A stretch of 64,000 nucleotides of DNA from Chamaelirium japonicum (lineage: Eukaryota; Streptophyta; Magnoliopsida; Liliales; Melanthiaceae), in the NCBI GenBank assembly GCA_947650365.1, contig CANTAL010000101.1, positions 124,001 through 188,000 of the forward strand. The letters are read 5' to 3'. Below are positions 11,215-23,254 of the stretch, piece by piece. A program made the position numbers and the translations under genes. Below the pieces are notes generated by a model. That model did not search any database and had not been told where the DNA came from. It was given only the letters and a program-made list of their open reading frames with translations. How positions within the stretch are numbered: position 1 is the stretch's first letter; the number at the start of each line of letters is the position of its first letter.

Positions 11215-13472
11215 GATCCATTCTAATTCATTCGTACGATCCATTCTAATTCATTCGTATGATTCATTCTAATTCATTCGCACGATCCATTCTAATTCAT
11301 TCATAGGATCCATTCTAATTCATTCATACGATCTATTCTAATTCTTTCGCACGAATGTATCCATTCTAATTCATTCGCACGAATGTATCCATTCTAATTC
11401 ATTCGTACGATCCATTCTAATTCATTCGTACGATCCATTCTAATTCATTCATACGATCCATTCTAATTCATTCATACGATCTATTCTAATTCATTCATAC
11501 AATCCATTCTAATTGTTTCACACGATCCATCCTAATTCATTCGTACGATCCATTCTAATTCATTCGCACAATCCATTCTATTTCATTCGTACGATCCATT
11601 CTTACTCATTGGTACGATCCATTATAATTCATTCGCACGAATGTATCCATTCTAATTCATTCGTACGAATCCATTCTAATTCATTCGTACAATCTATTCT
11701 ATTTCATTCGTACGATCCATTCTTACTCATTCGTATGATCCATTCTAATTCATTCGGACGAATGTATCCATTCTAATTTATTCGTACGATCCATTCTAAT
11801 TCATTCGTACGATCCATTCTAATTCATTCGTACGATCCATTCTAATTCATTCGTCCGATCCATTCTAATTCATTCGCACGAATGTATCCATTCTAATTCA
11901 TTCGTACGATCCATTCTTATTCATTTGTACGATCCATTCTAATTCGTTCGTAAGATCCATTCTAATTCATTCGTACGATCCATTCTAATTCACTCATACG
12001 ATCCATTCTAATACATTCATACGATCCATTCTAATTCATTTGCACGAATATATCCATTCTAATTCATTCGTACGATCACGAATGTATCCATTCTAGTTCA
12101 TTCGTACGATCCATTCTAAATTCATTCGTACGATCCATTCTAATTCATTCATACGATCTTTTCTAATTCATTCATACAATCCATTCCAATTCTTTCACAC
12201 GATCCATTCTAATTCATTCGTACGATTCATTCGTAGGATCCATTCTAATTCATTCGTACGATCCATTCTAATTCATTCGCATGAATGTATCCATTCTAGT
12301 TCATTCGTACGATCCATTCTAATTCATTCGTACGATCCATTCTAATTCATTCGCACGATCCATTCTAATTCATTCGTACGATCCATTCTAATTCATTCAT
12401 ATGATCCATTCTAATTCATTTGCACGAATATATCCATTCTAATTCATTCGTACGATCCATTCTAATTCCTTCGTACGATCCATTCTAATTCATTCGTACG
12501 ATCTATTCTAATTCATTCGTACAATCCATTCTAATTCATTCGTACGATCCATTCTAATTCCTTTGTACGATCCATTCTAATTCATTCGCACGAATGTATC
12601 CATTCTAGTTCATTCGTACGATCCATTCTAATTCATTCGTACGATCCATTCTAATTCATTCATACGATCTTTTCTAATTCATTCATACAATCCATTCTAA
12701 TTCTTTTACACGATCCATTCTAATTCATTCGTATGATCCATTCTAATTTATTCGTACGATCCATTCTAATTCAGTTATACGATCCATTCTAATTCATTCG
12801 TACAATCCATTCTATTTCATTCGTACGATCCATTCTTACTCATTCGTATGATCCATTCTAATTCATTCGCACGAATGTATCCATTCTAATTCATTCATAC
12901 AATCCATTCTAATCCATTCTAATTCTTTTACAAAATCTATTCTAATTCATTCATATGATCCATTCTAATTCATTCACACGAATGTATCCATTCTAATTCA
13001 TTCATACGATCCATTCTATTCATTCGTACTTACTCATTGGTACGATCCATTGTAATTCTTTCGTATGAATGTAACCATTCTAATTCATTCGTACGATCCA
13101 TTCTAATTCATTCGTCCGATCCATTCTAATTCATTCGCACGATCTGTTCTTATTCATTCGCACAATCCATTCTAATTCATTCGCACGAATGTATCCATTC
13201 TAATTCATTCGTACGATCCATTCTAATTCATTCGTACGATCCATTCTAATTTATTCGTATGATCCATTCTAATTAATTCGTCTGATCCATTCTAATTCAT
13301 TCATACGATCCATTCTAATTCATTCGTACGATCCATTCTAATTCATTCGTACGATCCATTCTAATCCATTCTAGTTCATTCATACGATCCATTCTAATTC
13401 CTTCGTACGATCCATTTTAATTCATTCGTACGATCCATTCTAATTCATTCGTACGATCCATTCTAATTCATT

Positions 13473-13546
13473 CGTACGTTCCATTCTAATTCATTAGCAC
13501 GATCCATGCTAATTCATTCGTTCGATCAATTCTAATTCATTAGCAC
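13473..13546 (+). repeat. Module M, forward copy
   Basis: Same 74-bp order as at 11141. It is followed by forward units and lies about 500 bp before the flip at 14003. Confidence 0.87.
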
Positions 13547-13990
13547 GATCCATTCTAATTCATTCGTACGATCCATTCTAATTCATTCGCACGATCCATT
13601 CTATTTCATTCTAATTCATTTGCACGAATATATCCATTCTAATTCATTCGTACGATCCATTCTAATTCCTTCGTACGATCCATTCTAATTCATTCGTACG
13701 ATCTATTCTAATTCATTTGTTCGATCCATTCTAATTCATTCGTACGATCCATTCTAATTCCTTCGTACGATCCATTCTAATTCATTCGTACGATCTATTC
13801 TAATTCATTTGTTCGATCCATTCTAATTCATTCGCACAAATGTATCCATTCTAATTCATTCGTACGATCCATTCTAATTAATTCATTCGTACGATCCATT
13901 CTAATTAATTCGTATGATCCATTCTAATTCATTCGTACGATCCATTCTAATTCATTCATACAATCCATTCTAATTCATTCGCACGAATGT

Positions 13991-14016
13991 ATCCATTCTA
14001 ATTAATTAGAATGGAT
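13991..14016. repeat. Perfect 26-bp palindrome at tail-to-tail junction
   Basis: ATCCATTCTAATT is followed directly by its complement AATTAGAATGGAT. This is the forward-to-reverse switch that ends the long forward run. Confidence 0.92.
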
Positions 14017-15040
14017 CGTTCGAATGAATTAGAATGGATCGTATGAATGAATTAGAATGGATACATTCGTGTGAATGAATTAGAATGGATCGTATGAATG
14101 AATTAGAATAGATTTTGTGAATGAATTAGAACTGATCGTACGAATGAATTAGAATGGATACATTCGTGCGAATGAATTAGAATGGATTGTATGAATGAAT
14201 TAGAGTTGATCGTACGAATGAATTAGAATGGATCGTATGAGTGAATTAGAATGGATACGAAGGAATTAGAATGGATCGTAAGAAGGAATTAGAATGGATC
14301 ATACGAAAGAAATAGAATGGATCGTACGAAGGAATTTGAATGGATCGTACGAAGGAATTAGAATGGATCGTACGAAGGAATTAGAATCGATATATTCGTG
14401 CAAATGAATTAGAATGGATCGTATGAATGAATTAGAATGGATCGTATGAGTGAATTAGAACGGATAGTACAAATGAAATAGAATGGATCGTATGAATGAA
14501 TTAGAATGGATACATTCGTGCGAATGAATTAGAATGGATCGTACGAATGAATTAGAATGGATCTTACGAATGAATTAGAATGGATCGGACGAATGAATTA
14601 GAATGGATCGTACGAATGAATTAGAATGGATCAAATGAATGAATTTGAATGGTTATATTCATGCGAATGAATTAGAATGGATCGTACGAATGGATTAGAA
14701 TGGATCGAACGAATGGATTAGAATGGATACATTCTAGCGAATGAATTAGAATAGATCGTACCAATGAATTAGAATGGATCGTACGAATGGATTAGAATGG
14801 ATCCTACGAATGGATTAGAATGGATACCTTTGTGCATATGAATTAGAATGGATCGTACGAATGAATTAGAATGGATCGTACGAATGAATTAGAATGGATC
14901 GTGCTAATGGATTAGAATTGATCGATTGAATGAATTAGCATGGATCGTGCTAATGAATTAGAATGGAACGTACGAATGAATTAGAATGGATCGTGTGAAA
15001 GAATTAGAATGGATTGTATGAATGAATTAGAATGAATTCG
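14004..15040 (-). repeat. Satellite array, reverse
   Basis: 28-bp variants near 14055, 14155, 14390, 14505, 14640 and 14720. Contains the GATTTTGTG/GAACTGATCG pair (14107) that recurs at 36428, 54378, 62246 and 63193, and the GGATACCTTTGTGCATATG unit (14818) that recurs near 33787 and 60088. Confidence 0.95.
14901..14974 (-). repeat. Module M, reverse copy
   Basis: 74 bp, with ATGGATTAG in the first unit and GATCGATTG in place of GATCGAACG. It lies about 55 bp before J. Confidence 0.86.
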
Positions 15041-15062
15041 TACGAAACATTCGAATTCATTC
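15030..15062 (+). repeat. Module J, orientation A, variant loop
   Basis: Perfect arms with the loop TACGAAACATT. It follows M, as at 10609. Confidence 0.88.
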
Positions 15063-17080
15063 GCATGATCCATTCTAATTCATTCATACGATCCATTCTT
15101 ATTCATTCGTACGATCCATTCTAATTCATTCGCACAAATGTATCCATTCTAATTCATTCGCACAAATGTATCCATTCTAATTCATTCGTACGATTCATTC
15201 TAATTCATTCATACAATCCATTCTAATTCATTCATACAATCCATTCTAATTCATTCATACAATCCATTCTAATTCATTCGCACGAATGTATCCATTCTAA
15301 TTCATTCGTACGATCAGTTCTAATTTATTCACAAAATCTATTCTAATTTATTCATACGATGCATTCTAATTCATTCACACGAATGTATCCATTCTAATTC
15401 ATTCATACGATCCATTCTAATTCATTCGTACGATCCATTCTAATTCACTCATACGATCCATTCTAACACATTCATACGATATATTCTAATTTATTTGCAC
15501 GAATATATCCATTCTAATTCATTCGTACGATCCATTCTAATTTCTTCGTATGATCCATTCTAATTCATTCGTACGATCTATTCTATTTCATTCGTACGAT
15601 CCATTCTTACTCATTCGTACGATCCATTCTAATTCATTCGTCCGATCCATTCTAATTCATTCGCACGAATGTATCCATTCTAATTCATTCGTACGATCCA
15701 TTCTAATTCATTCGCACGATCCATTCTAATTCATTTGTACGATCCATTCTAATTCTTTCACACGATCTATTCTAATTCATTCGTACGATCCATTCTAATT
15801 CATTCGCACGATCCATTCTAATTCATTCGTACGATCCATTCTAATTCATTCATACGATCCATTCTAATTCATTCGTACGATCCATTCTAATTCATTCGCA
15901 CAAATGTATCCATTCTAATTCATTCGTACGATCCATTCTAATTCATTCGCATGATCCATTCTAATTCATTCGTACGATCCATTCTAATTCATTCATACGA
16001 TCCATTCTAATTCATTCGTATGATCCATTCTAGTTAATTCGTATGATCCATTCTAATTCATTCGTATATTCCATTCTAATTCATTCGCACGATCCATTTA
16101 TTCGTACGATCCATTCTAATTAAGGATCGTACGAATGAATTAGAATGGATACATTTGTGCGAATGAATTAGAATTGATCGTACAAATGAATTAGAATAGA
16201 TCGTGCGAATGAATTAGAATGGATCGTACGAATGAATTAGAATGGATCGTACGAATGAACTAGAATGGATACATTCGTGTGAATAAATTAGAATGGATCG
16301 TACGAATGAATTAGAATGGATCGTACGAATGAATTAGAATGGATCGTACGAATGAATTAGAATGGATCGTACGAATGAATTAGAATGGATACATTCGTGC
16401 GAATGAATTAGAATGGATCGGACGAATGAATTAGAATGGATCATACGAATGAATTAGAATGGATCAAATGAATGAATTAGAATGGATCGTACGAATGGAT
16501 TAGAATGCATCGTACGAAAGAATTAGAATGAATATATTCGTGCGAATGAATTAGAATGGATCGTACGAATGAATTAGACTGGATCGTACGAATGAATTTG
16601 AATGGATACATTTGTGCGAATGAATCTAAATGGATTGTATGAATGAATTACAATGGATCGTACGAATGAATTAGAATGGATCGTACGAATGAATTAGAAT
16701 AGCTCATACGAATGAATTAGAATGAATCGTATGAATGAATTAGAATGGTTACATTCGTGCAAATGAATTAGAATAGATCGTACGAATGAATTAGAATGGA
16801 TCGTACGAATAAATTAGAATGGATCGTGGGAATGAATTAGAATGGATCGTACTAATGAATTAGAATGGATCCACCGAATGAGTTAGAATGGATCATACGA
16901 ATGAATTAGAATGGATTGTACGAATGAATTAGAATGGATTGTGCGAATGAATTAGAATGGATCGTATGAATGAATAAGAATGGATCGTACGAATGAATTA
17001 GAATGGATCGTGCAAATGAATTAGCATGAATCGTACGAATGTATTAGAATGGATCGTACGAATGAATTAGAATGAATCGT
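15041..17080. repeat. Satellite array, forward then reverse
   Basis: Forward 15041-16122, with the rare unit GATCAGTTCTAATTTATTCACAAAATC near 15315. Reverse 16123-17080. The flip back at 17070-17091 is a 22-bp palindrome with one mismatch. Confidence 0.95.
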
Positions 17081-17589
17081 ACGATCCATTCTAATTCATT
17101 CGTACGATCCATTCTAATTCATTCGCACGATTGTATCCATTCTAGTTCATTCGTACGATCCATTCTAGTTCATTCGTACGATCCATTCTAATTCATTCGT
17201 ACGATCCATTCTAATTCATTCGTATGATCCATTCTAATTAATTCGTATGATCCATTCTAATTCATTCGTACGATCCATTCTAATTCATTCATACAATCCA
17301 TTCTAATTCATTCGCACGAATGTATCCATTCTAATTAATTCGTACGATCCATTCTAATTCATTCGTATGATCCATTCTTATTCATTCGCACGATCCAGTC
17401 TAATGGATTCGCACGATCCATTCTAATTCATTCGCACGAATGTATCCATTCTAATTCATACGATCGTGTGAATGAATTAGAATGGTTACATTCATGCGAA
17501 TGAATTAGAATGGATCGTACGAATGAATTAGAATGGATCGTACGAATGAATTAGAATGGATCGTGTGAAAGAATTAGAATGGATTGTAT

Positions 17590-17631
17590 GAATGAATTAG
17601 AATGGATCGTACGATCCATTCGAATTCATTC
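17590..17631. repeat. Palindromic head-to-head junction
   Basis: Perfect 22-bp palindrome at 17600-17621 (GAATGGATCGT plus its complement), with symmetry continuing past one mismatch to 21-base arms. A like junction lies at 49221-49262. Confidence 0.9.
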
Positions 17632-18429
17632 GTACGATCCATTCTAATTCATTCGTACGATCCATTGTAATTCATTCGTACGAATGTATCCATTCTAATT
17701 TATTTGCACGATCCAATCTAATTCATTCATACGATCCATTCTTACTCATTCGTATGATCCATTCTAATTCAATCATACGATCCATTCTAATTCATTCGGA
17801 CGATCCATTCTAATTCCTTCATACGATCCATTCTAATTCATTCGTACGATCCATTCTAATTCATTCGTACGATCCATTCTAATTCCTTCGTACGATCCAT
17901 TCTAATTCATTCGCGCAATCTATTCTAATTCATTCGTACGATCCATTCTAATTCATTCGTACGATCCATTCTAATTCATTCATACAATCAATTCTAATTT
18001 ATTCGCACGAATGTATCCATTCTAATTCATTCGTACGATCCATTCTATTTCATTCGCACAATCTATTCTAATTCATTCATACGATCAATTCTAATTAATT
18101 CGCACAAATGTATCCATTCTAATTCATTCATACGATCCATTCTACTTCATTCGTACTATCCGTTCTAATTCACTCATACGATCTATTCTAATTCATTCAT
18201 ACGATCCATTCTAATTCATTTGCACGAATATATCCATTCTAATTCATTCGTACGATCCATTCTAATTCCTTCGTACGATCCATTCTAATTCCTTCGTACG
18301 ATCCATTCTAATTCCTTCGTATGATCCATTCTATTTCATTCGTATGATCCATTCTAATTCCTTCGTACGATCCATTCTAATTCCTTCGTATCCAATCTAA
18401 TTCACTCATACGATCCATTCTAATTCATT

Positions 18430-19455
18430 CATACGATCCATTCTAATTCATTCATACAATCCATTCTAATTCATTCGCACGAATGTATCCATTCTAATTC
18501 ATTCGTACGATCAGTTCTAATTCATTCACAAAATCTATTCTAATTCATTCATACGATCCATTCTAATTCATTCACACGAATGTATCCATTCTAATTCATT
18601 CATACGATCCATTCTAATTCATTCGTACGATCCATTCTAATTCACTCATACGATCCATTCTAATACATTCATACGATCCATTCTAATTCATTTGCACGAA
18701 TATATCCATTCTAATTCATTCGTACGATCCATTCTAATTCCTTCGTACGATCCATTCTAATTCATTCGTATGATCTATTCTATTTCATTCGTACGATCCA
18801 TTCTTACTCATTTGTACGATCCATTCTAATTCATTCGTCCGATCCATTCTAATTCATTCGCACGAATGTATCCATTCTAATTCATTCGTTCGATCAATTC
18901 TAATTCATTAGCACGATCCATTCTAATTCATTCGTAGGATCCATTCTAATTCATTCGCACGCTCCATTCTAATTCATTCATAGGATCTATTCTAATTCAT
19001 TCATACGATCTATTCTAATTCTTTCGCACGAATGTATCCATTTTAATTCATTCGCACGAATGTATCCATTCTAATTCATTCGTACGATCCATTCTAATTC
19101 ATTCATACGATCCATTCTAATTCATTCGTACGATCCATTCTAATTCATTCGCATGAATGTATCCATTCTAGTTCATTCGTACGATCTATTCTAATTCATT
19201 CGCATGGATCGTGCATTCGTACGATCCATTCTAATTCATTCGTAAGATCCATGATCCATTCTAATTCATTCGTACGATCCATTCTAATTCATTCGTACGA
19301 TCCATTCTAATTCATTCGCACGAATGTATCCATTCTAGTTCATTCATACGATCCATTATAATTCATTCGTACGATCCATTCTAATTCTTTCATACAATCT
19401 ATTCTAATTCATTCATACAATCCATTCTAATTCTTTCACACGATCCATTCTAATT
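18430..19455 (+). repeat. Segmental duplication D2, copy 1
   Basis: Matches 23646-24716. The GATCAG tag at 18509 corresponds to 23725 (offset 5216), and the rare CGCATGGATCGTGC tag at 19201 to 24463 (offset 5262), a net difference of two 23-bp units. Confidence 0.82.
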
Positions 19456-19486
19456 TATTCGTACGATCCATTCTAATTCATTCGCA

Positions 19487-19623
19487 CAATCCATTCTATT
19501 TTATTCGTACGATCCATTCTTACTCATTCGTATGATCCATTCTAATTCATTCGCACGAATGTATCCATAATGGATCATACGAATGTATAAGAATGGATCG
19601 TACGAATGAAATAGAATGGATTG
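19487..19623 (-). repeat. Module K, inverted copy
   Basis: 137 bp, with spacer GCACGAATGTATCCATAATGG. The outside tag GGACCG, normally left of K as CGGTCC, here lies to the right (about 19641). The flip therefore includes flanking units and not only the spacer. Confidence 0.9.
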
Positions 19624-19738
19624 TGCGAATGAATTACAATGGACCGTACGAATGAATTAGAATGGATACATTCGTGCGAATGAATTAGAATGGATCGGAC
19701 GAATAAATTAGAATGGATCGTACGAATGAATTAGAATG

Positions 19739-20176
19739 GATCATACGAATAAATTAGAATGGATACATTCGTCCGAATGAATTAGAATGGATCATACGAA
19801 TGAGTAAGAATGGATCGTACGAATGAAATAGAATAGATTGTACGAATGAATTAGAATGGATCCTACGAATGAATTAGAATAGATCGTGTGAAAGAATTAG
19901 AATGGATTGTATGAATGAATTAGAATGAATTCGTACGATCCATTCGAATTCATTTGCACGATCCATTCTAATTCATTCATACGATCCATTCTAATTCATT
20001 CATACAATCCATTATAATTCTTTCACACGATCCATTCTAATTCATTCGTAGGATCCATTCTAATTCATTCGTACAATCTATTCTATTTCATTCGTACGAT
20101 CCATTCTTACTCATTCGTATGATCCATTCTAATTCATTTGGACTTATGTATCCATTCTAATTTATTCGTACGATCC
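19739..20176. repeat. Long inverted repeat centred on J
   Basis: The left arm ends at 19922. The right arm repeats its ordered markers outward: CATACAATCC, TTTCACACG, CGTAGGATCC, CAATCTATTCTATTTC, CATTCTTACTC, ATTCGTATG, a GGAC-type 28-bp variant, AATTTATTCG. The central spacer contains J plus about 35 bp. Confidence 0.82.
19923..19955 (+). repeat. Module J, orientation A
   Basis: Loop TACGATCCATT; the right arm ends in ATTT instead of ATTC. Confidence 0.88.
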
Positions 20177-21138
20177 ATTCTACTTCATTCGTATGATCCA
20201 TTCTAATTCATTCTTACGATCCATTCTAATTCATTCGTCCGATCCATTCTAATTCATTCGCACGAATGTATCCATTCTAATTCATTCGTACGATCCATTC
20301 TAATCCATTTGTACGATCCATTCTAATTCATTCGTAAGATCTATTCTAATTCATTCGTACGATCCATTCTAATTCATTCGTACGATCCATTCTAATTCAT
20401 ACGCACGAATGTATCCATTCTAGTTTATTCGTACGATCCATTCTAATTCATTCGTACGATCCATTCTAATTCATTCGCATGATCCATTCTAATTCATTCG
20501 TACGATCCATTCTAATTCATTCATACGATCCATTCTAATTCATTCGTACGATCCATTCTAATTCATTCGCACAAATATATCCATTCTAATTCATTCGTAC
20601 GATCCATTCTAATTCATTCGCACGATCCATTCTAATTCTTTCGTACGATCCATTCTAATTCATTCGCACGATCTGTTCTTATTCATTCGCACAATCCATT
20701 CTAATTCATTCGCACGAATGTATCCATTCTAATTCATTCGTACGATCCATTCTAATTTATTCGTACGATCCATTCTAATTCATTCGTATGATCTATTCTA
20801 ATTAATTCGTATGATCCATTCTAATTCATTCGTACGATCTATTCTAATTCATTCATACAATCCATTCTAATTCATTCGCACGAATGTATCCATTCTATTT
20901 AATTCGTACGATCCATTCTAATTCATTCGTATGATCCATTCTAATTCATTCGCACAATCCATTCTATTTCATTCGTACGATCCAGTCTTACTCATTCGTA
21001 CGATCCATTCTAATTCATTCGCACGAATGTATCTGTTGGGGGTAGCTGAAACTTGCCCAGGAGTTCGCCCCCCCGTGCTCACCAAATCATCTTGACAGGG
21101 AGCGAGATCCACATTGAGCTGAAGGGGCCCTAGGCAAA

Positions 21139-21342
21139 GAGCTCGCTCAGGAGCTCGCCCAAGCTCGCTCAGGAGCTCGCCCATGCTCACTCAGGAGCTC
21201 GCCCAGCTCGCGCGAGAGCTCGCCCATGCTCACTCAGGAGCTCGCCCAGCTCGCACGGGAGCTCGCCTGTTTTCGCTCAGGAGCTCGCCCGGCCCGCTCA
21301 GGAGTTCGCCTAGCTCGTTCAGGAGCTCGCCCAAGCTCGCCC
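21139..21342 (+). repeat. GC-rich tandem minisatellite in the island
   Basis: About nine imperfect units built around GCTCAGGAGCTCGCCC, spaced about 20-24 bp apart. Units alternate between AAGCTCGCTCAGG and ATGCTCACTCAGG starts, with some drift (CGCGCGAGAG, CGCACGGGAG). GAGCTC is itself a palindrome, so the stretch is rich in short hairpins. It is unrelated to the surrounding satellite. Confidence 0.9.
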
Positions 21343-21352
21343 AGACCCCTGT

Positions 21353-21393
21353 TTATCAAAGAGGTCGCTCCTACGAGGTCCGACTCTTGATAA
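21353..21393. repeat. Imperfect inverted repeat in the island
   Basis: TTATCAAAGAGGTCG and CGACTCTTGATAA pair with two one-base bulges around a 13-base loop that contains CCTACGAGG. It directly follows the GC-rich tandem repeat. Function unknown; it could be a transcript hairpin or chance. Confidence 0.6.
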
Positions 21394-21729
21394 GTATGGA
21401 GGAAAGGACGGAGCAACGGAGGGCGAGCTCACCCTGGCTTCCCACCTGAGGTCGCCCACAATAGAGCAGCATGAAAGGCTGCCAGGTGTCGAAACCCCCT
21501 AGAAGCTACGTGGATTATTGAAGTCCACGGAAGCCCGCCAGAGTTAGTTTTAAGACCTCCCAGACTTGAACATTCCAGAATAGCCACCTGGCAGCGACAA
21601 GAAAGATGCTCTCCCCCACTCAAACCGCCTGGCAGGCTTGACGACAGAATGTCAGGGCGTGAGTACCAAGGACTATCAGAGACCCACGCGAGCCGGATCA
21701 TGGGGGTCTAGAAGGCTCTGGAAGAATCT

Positions 21730-22551
21730 CCATTCGTACGAATCCATTCTAATTCATTCGTACGAATCCATTCTAATTCATTCATACAATCTATTCTATT
21801 TCATTCGTACAATCCATTCTTACTCATTCGTATGATCCATTCTAATTCATTTGGACGAATGTATCCATTCTAATTTATTCGTACGATCCATTCTAATTCA
21901 TTCGTACGATCCATTCTAATTCATTCGTACGATCCATTCTAATTCATTCGTCCGATCCATTCTAATTCATTCGCACGAATGTATCCATTCTAATTCATTC
22001 GTACGATCCATTCTAATTCATTCGTACGATCCATTCTAATTCATTCGTAAGATCCATTCTAATTCATTCGTACGATCCATTCTAATTCATTCGTACAATC
22101 CATTCTAATTCATTCGTACGATCCATTCTAATTCATTCGCACGAATGTATTCATTCAAGTTCATTCGTACGATCTATTCTAATTCATTCGCATGGATCGT
22201 GCATTTGTATGATCCATTCTAATTCATTCGTAAGATCCATTCTAATTCATTCGTACGATCCATTCTAATTTATTCGTACGATCCATTCTAATTCATTCGC
22301 ACGAATGTATCCATTCTAATTCATTCGTACGATCCATTCTAATTCATTCGTACGATCCATTCTAATTCATTCATACGATCTATTCTAATTCATTCATACA
22401 ATCCATTCTAATTCTTTCACACGATCCATTCTAATTCATTCGTACGATCCATTCTAATTCATTCGCACAATCCATTCTATTTTATTCGTACGATCCATTC
22501 TTACTCATTCGTATGATCCATTCTAATTCATTCGCACGAATGTATCCATAA
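21730..22551 (+). repeat. Satellite array, forward
   Basis: Starts in mid-unit after the island with two CGTACGAATCC units, a form also present at about 11660-11690. 28-bp variants at 21858 and 21978 are 120 bp apart. The CGCATGGATCGTGC tag at 22189 matches 19201. Confidence 0.95.
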
Positions 22552-22604
22552 TGGATCATACGAATGAGTAAGAATGGATCGTACGAATGAAAAAGAATGG
22601 ATTG
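22468..22604 (-). repeat. Module K, inverted copy
   Basis: 137 bp; the right arm reads GAATGAAAAAG where other copies have GAAATAG. The GGACCG tag lies to the right at about 22623, as at 19641. Confidence 0.9.
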
Positions 22605-22644
22605 TGCGAATGAATTAGAATGGACCGTACGAATGAATTAGAAT

Positions 22645-23254
22645 GGATACATTCGTGCGAATGAATTAGAATGGATCGGACGAATGAATTAGAATGGATC
22701 GTATGAATGAATTAGAATGGATCGTACGAATGAATTAGAATGGATCGTACAAATAAATTAGAATGGATACATTCGTCCGAATGAATTAGAATGGATCATA
22801 CGAATGAGTAAGAATGGATCGTACGAATGATATAGAATAGATTGTACGAATGAATTAGAATGGATCCAACAAATGAATTAGAATAGATCGTGTGAAAGAA
22901 TTAGAATGGATTGTATGAATGAATTAGAATGAATTCGTACGATCCATTCGAATTCATTCGCACGATCCATTCTAATTCATTCATACGATCCATTCTAATT
23001 CATTCATACGATCCATTCTAATTCATTCGTAGGATCCATTCTAATTCATTCGTACAATCTATTCTATTTCATTCGTACAATCCATTCTTACTCATTCGTA
23101 TGATCCATTCTAATTCATTCGGACGAATGTATCCATTCTAATTTATTCGTACGATCCATTCTAATTCATTCGTACGATCCATTCTAATTCATTCGTACGA
23201 TCCATTCTAATTTATTCGTCCGATCCATTCTAATTCATTCGCATGAATGTATCC
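22645..23254. repeat. Longest J-centred inverted repeat
   Basis: The arms extend past those of the other J sites. Beyond the GGAC/GTCC 28-bp variants (inner span 22742-23157), both sides continue through four 23-bp units, the outermost a GTCC/GGAC unit, to a second 28-bp variant. Each arm is therefore about 270-290 bp. Confidence 0.82.
22927..22959 (+). repeat. Module J, orientation A
   Basis: Canonical arms and loop (TACGATCCATT). Confidence 0.92.

Larger units (their letters stand above)
10621..14003 (+). repeat. Longest single-orientation satellite run
   Basis: About 3.4 kb with every unit forward. 28-bp variants are frequent; those at 11761 and 11881 are exactly 120 bp apart. Short open frames here only translate the satellite into repeated IHSNSF-like peptides. 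Two forward copies of M (11141, 13473) and variant AATTAATTC units near 13880 and 13900 break the regularity. Confidence 0.96.
17081..19567. repeat. Satellite array, mainly forward
   Basis: Forward except for 17463-17610. Near 17391-17420 is a rare CCAGTCTAATGGATTCG unit, also near 29911 and (slightly changed) 33428. From 18430 the series GATCAGTTC, CACAAAATC, CACTCATACG and GCACGAATATATCC begins; it is repeated from 23646. Confidence 0.95.
19568..21033. repeat. Satellite array, reverse then forward
   Basis: Reverse 19568-19933, then forward up to the island. It includes a long inverted repeat around J at 19923. The forward part holds the CGATCTGTTCTTATTC unit at 20671, also at about 13140 and 33142. 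The last satellite base before the island is about 21033, within a 28-bp variant unit. Confidence 0.95.
21034..21729. mobile_element. GC-rich island, possible LTR fragment
   Basis: A sharp break from satellite on both sides: no CCATTC units, high GC, mixed sequence. It begins TGTTGGGGGTAGC, and near its right end it reads GTCTAGAAGGCTCTGGAAG. Both are reminiscent of long terminal repeats of plant Ty3/gypsy elements; this is recall of style, not a database match. No gag, pol, primer binding site or polypurine tract is seen, so at most it is a solo or partial LTR, an old fossil. No clear 5-bp target duplication flanks it; both edges share ATCT. Short open frames of up to about 90 codons inside it look non-coding. 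Confidence 0.45.

Noticed and set aside
11513-11776. Open frame of 87 codons in the forward satellite
   Set aside because: The translation is a 23-residue repeat (IHSNSFVRS-like) because three 23-bp units make 69 nt. It arises where linker variants happen to lack stops. No promoter or unique sequence.
20969-21190. Reverse open frame of 73 codons running from island into satellite
   Set aside because: It crosses the island edge and ends in satellite-derived residues, so it is a chance frame.
21183-21449. Open frames of up to about 90 codons on both strands of the GC-rich island
   Set aside because: Low-complexity SSP/ARELA-type peptides encoded by the GC-rich minisatellite. GC-rich DNA has few stops, the frames overlap on opposite strands, and no domain is recognised.
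21034-21729. Helitron, because TCTGTTGG follows an A at the left edge
   Set aside because: No CTRR end with a preceding hairpin and a following T is seen at the right edge.
21638-21835. Open frame of 65 codons leaving the island to the right
   Set aside because: Half of it is satellite translation; no sign of a real start or homology.
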